Shown: one piece after another, positions 5,768-7,186 of the stretch
Layout of the letters: each line of letters starts with the position of its first letter
Position numbering within the stretch: the first letter of the stretch is position 1
Assembly: GCA_009903855.1 (NCBI GenBank)
Contig: WYEK01000134.1
Span: 1 to 7,186, forward strand
Length of the DNA: 7,186 bases
Reading direction: 5' to 3'
Source: Thermocrinis sp.
Lineage (GTDB): Bacteria; Aquificota; Aquificia; Aquificales; Aquificaceae
The notes under the pieces: generated by a model
The model's input: the letters and a program-made list of their open reading frames with translations, nothing else
What the model was told of the DNA's origin: nothing
Databases searched by the model: none
Program-made: the position numbers and the translations under genes

Positions 5768-6262
5768 TTACTCCAAGGTACATAGGTCCTCTCTGCACCT
5801 AACCTGCGGTGCGGAGCTCAATTTTTTGGAAATATCAAACAAAAGCATCTTTATAAAATTTCTGATGGATTGTCTATCCTCGTACAGCTCCTTTACCTTT
5901 TCGGACAACTCCTTTGCCTTTTCCATATCTCCGCTTTGCAGGTGGCACTCAAGCCTCCTTATAAGCTTTTCCACCGTCTCATCACAATGCACCAACGCCA
6001 TGGCAAGATGCTTTAGGGAACACCAAAGGCTCTCAAGCTTTGTGCGGAATTCTTCCTTTTCCTTTTCTCCTTCTATCCTCAGAACTGAAAATAACACATC
6101 CCCCACCATCTTCCTTTTGTTCCTCAGTTCGTCTATTATGGGCATTAGGTCCTCCAACTTTGTCTCCCCCTCTATCTCCATAAGATGCTGTTCTGATTGG
6201 GCAAGGTGGGCTATTAAATAGATAGCTTCTTCCACTAAAGCTTCTTCCCAAACACCAGCCAT
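5768..6262 (-). CDS. Uncharacterised all-helical protein, first gene of ubiD-purF operon
   Basis: I do not recognise a named family with certainty. The 164-aa product is predicted almost wholly helical and highly charged, with no signal peptide or membrane segment. It has an N-terminal helix rich in small and hydrophobic residues (EEAIYLIAHLAQSEQHL, 11-27). The motif LWCSLKHL (79-86) follows; a similar Leu-Trp-Cys...Lys-His pattern exists, as far as I recall, in conserved hypothetical proteins of thermophiles. A long coiled-coil-like segment covers about 94-146. Five cysteines (81, 93, 106, 156, 161) include a C-terminal C-x4-C. The stop is 3 nt before the ubiD ATG, so co-transcription is nearly certain, but neither quinone nor purine synthesis explains the protein. 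ATG 6262 has no SD and lies 6 nt after a perfect TATAAT. The ORF is supported by tight operon packing and start position. Confidence 0.85.
   Translation of the reverse strand: MAGVWEEALVEEAIYLIAHLAQSEQHLMEIEGETKLEDLMPIIDELRNKRKMVGDVLFSVLRIEGEKEKEEFRTKLESLWCSLKHLAMALVHCDETVEKLIRRLECHLQSGDMEKAKELSEKVKELYEDRQSIRNFIKMLLFDISKKLSSAPQVRCREDLCTLE
5771..5774 (-). promoter_or_regulatory. ubiD Shine-Dalgarno inside the end of the upstream gene
   Basis: GGAG, within TTGGAGTAA, is formed by the last sense codons of the helical-protein gene, whose TAA stop follows directly. The ubiD ATG comes 6 nt after the GGAG. This arrangement favours coupling: ribosomes finishing the first gene uncover or occupy the site for the second. 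Confidence 0.75.
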
Positions 6263-6268
6263 GTTCTA

Positions 6269-6297
6269 ATTATAAAGAATAAAGAATTGAAAAAACA
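6269..6297 (-). promoter_or_regulatory. Promoter of the helical protein-ubiD-purF operon, possibly leaderless
   Basis: Perfect TATAAT (6274-6269) on the minus strand, 6 nt before the ATG at 6262, the distance expected if the A of ATG is the first transcribed base. At 17-nt spacing the -35 is TGTTTT (6297-6292), a weak match to TTGACA. Those -35 bases are also part of the upstream gene's terminator stem and T-run. Confidence 0.55.
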
Positions 6298-6347
6298 GCA
6301 GGCAGGCTAAGAGCTAAAAATTGACTTATATAACCCGCCTACTGTTT
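6290..6347 (-). terminator. Intrinsic terminator of the outer-membrane protein gene
   Basis: On the minus strand AAACAGTAGGCGGG (6347-6334) pairs with CCTGCCTGCTGTTT (6306-6293) as a 14-bp RNA stem containing two G-U wobbles, followed by a run of six U (6295-6290, partly in the stem). It begins 3 nt after the TAG stop. The loop is unusually large at 27 nt (6333-6307) and includes TTATATAA. On the plus strand the same bases would have C/A and A/C mismatches in place of the wobbles, so the structure is tuned to the minus-strand transcript. Confidence 0.85.
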
Positions 6348-6350
6348 AAT

Positions 6351-7157
6351 CTAAAATCTCACTCCCACCAATGCGTATAAACCTTTTACTTTCAAGTCCG
6401 CTTTTACACTTTCTTCATCTAATTTCAGTTTTTCATGTCTATAGCCCACTTCCACAAAGGGCTTTAATGTAGTCTGCACAAATCCATGTGAGTTTAATCT
6501 TAAACCCACTGCATAGTCGTAATAGGTATTTTTGCTGTAGCTAATGTAATTAAGCTCTCCCACCAATGACACCTGATTGATAGGTCTTACCTCCACTGCA
6601 AGATGACCCATTGGTATGGGCAATGTTATAGATTTACTCTCTGAAATGCTTAGATTTGTATTTTTTTCTGTACCGTTTAATTTCCCATCAAACATAACTG
6701 TTCTTACGTTCAATCCAAGCTCTACGTCCAATTTTCCGGCTGTGGCGGTCTTTACAAATGGTAGGTTGTAGTATAAAGTGGTATCAACTCTGTCAAGCTT
6801 TACCGATAAGTTGAAATCTGCATTTGCTTTATACGTACGCCCACCCCAGTTTATATCTCTTGTTAATACTCCGCTTCCGTCAAATTTCATTGGCATGTAG
6901 GCCAATTTAATGTTAGGTACTACGGGAACTGAATGTTCCAGCTTAAGTTTTACCCATGGCTTTGTTTTGTCCCCAAGATGAGCATCGTTTTTAACATCAA
7001 TTTTGTCAACATCCTGAATTGGCTTATAAGACACATAACCCCTTGGTTTTTGTTGAATCGCACCAATTGACGCTTCAAAATCAATTAAAGGCCCAGCCTT
7101 TGAACTGCCTGCAAGCAGAAAGATAGAGCCAAGCCCTAAAAGGGTAAGCTTCTTCAT
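6351..7157 (-). CDS. Outer-membrane beta-barrel protein (TIGR04219-like)
   Basis: This 268-aa precursor has a classical signal peptide: MKK, a hydrophobic core LTLLGLGSIFLLAG (4-17), and a probable signal peptidase I site after Ser-Lys-Ala21. There is no lipobox cysteine. The mature part (about 247 aa) alternates polar and hydrophobic residues as in beta strands and ends in phenylalanine (GVRF), the usual signal for outer-membrane barrel assembly. The order of segments LEHSVPVVPNIKLAY (73-87), FDGSGVLTRDINWGG (92-106), DTTLYYNL (125-132), LDVELGLNVR (143-152) and LNYISYS (202-208) matches my memory of the TIGR04219 outer-membrane family, of unknown function. Start ATG 7157 is chosen over GTG 7166 because that GTG lies inside the SD. 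The gene looks more AT-rich than its neighbours. A terminator follows; the promoter is beyond the window. Confidence 0.88.
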   Translation of the reverse strand: MKKLTLLGLGSIFLLAGSSKAGPLIDFEASIGAIQQKPRGYVSYKPIQDVDKIDVKNDAHLGDKTKPWVKLKLEHSVPVVPNIKLAYMPMKFDGSGVLTRDINWGGRTYKANADFNLSVKLDRVDTTLYYNLPFVKTATAGKLDVELGLNVRTVMFDGKLNGTEKNTNLSISESKSITLPIPMGHLAVEVRPINQVSLVGELNYISYSKNTYYDYAVGLRLNSHGFVQTTLKPFVEVGYRHEKLKLDEESVKADLKVKGLYALVGVRF

Positions 7158-7162
7158 AGCCC

Positions 7163-7171
7163 TCACCTCCT
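7163..7171 (-). promoter_or_regulatory. Strong Shine-Dalgarno of the outer-membrane protein gene
   Basis: AGGAGGTGA (7171-7163) lies 5 nt before ATG 7157. It contains the GTG (7166-7164) that would otherwise give a start three codons longer, so it decides for the ATG. The remaining bases up to 7186 show nothing further. Confidence 0.88.
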
Positions 7172-7186
7172 GTTAAAAGTTTGATG

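Noticed and set aside
5763..6221. 152-aa plus-strand open frame opposite the helical-protein gene
   Set aside because: Its Ser/Phe-rich composition is the complement of Lys/Glu codons; the minus frame has operon spacing and a fitting promoter.

Overview
The window looks like a chromosomal segment of a thermophilic Aquificota bacterium, with the Aquificaceae (Aquifex, Hydrogenobacter or Thermocrinis relatives) as best guess. The basis is the CRISPR repeat type (from memory, similar to Aquificales arrays), a metal-type KdsA whose metal ligands sit at a constant offset of three residues from Aquifex numbering, Lys/Glu-rich proteins and mid-40s to 50% GC housekeeping genes. No database search was possible, so genus is not claimed.

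Layout: 1-1059 is a CRISPR array of 16 identical 29-nt repeats that runs off the left edge. Repeat orientation and a good sigma70-type promoter (TTGACA-17-TATTTT) put the leader on the right (about 1060-1160), so pre-crRNA is made from the minus strand. No cas genes are present. Divergent from the leader, on the plus strand, is a 63-aa ribbon-helix-helix (RHH) DNA-binding protein (1278-1469). It is followed by an Hsp20 small heat-shock chaperone (1667-2101) and kdsA (2143-2958, KDO-8-phosphate synthase of lipopolysaccharide synthesis).

The rest is on the minus strand. An outer-membrane beta-barrel protein (6351-7157) ends in a strong intrinsic terminator. Next comes a probable operon: an uncharacterised helical protein (5768-6262), a UbiD-family decarboxylase probably serving quinone synthesis (4313-5764), and purF (2906-4297, first step of purine synthesis). 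The purF and kdsA 3' ends converge and overlap by 53 bp, leaving no room for a terminator between them.

The most notable pattern concerns translation starts. Three genes (RHH, kdsA, helical protein) each have a perfect TATAAT only 6-8 nt upstream of an ATG that lacks a Shine-Dalgarno (SD) sequence, which predicts leaderless mRNAs. Hsp20, ubiD and the barrel protein have clear SD sites. Other points to check are the RHH gene beside the CRISPR leader with recurring TGCAT motifs, an oversized 46-nt spacer containing an inverted repeat, and a terminator whose stem is fully paired only on the minus strand. I see no complete novel defence system in the window.
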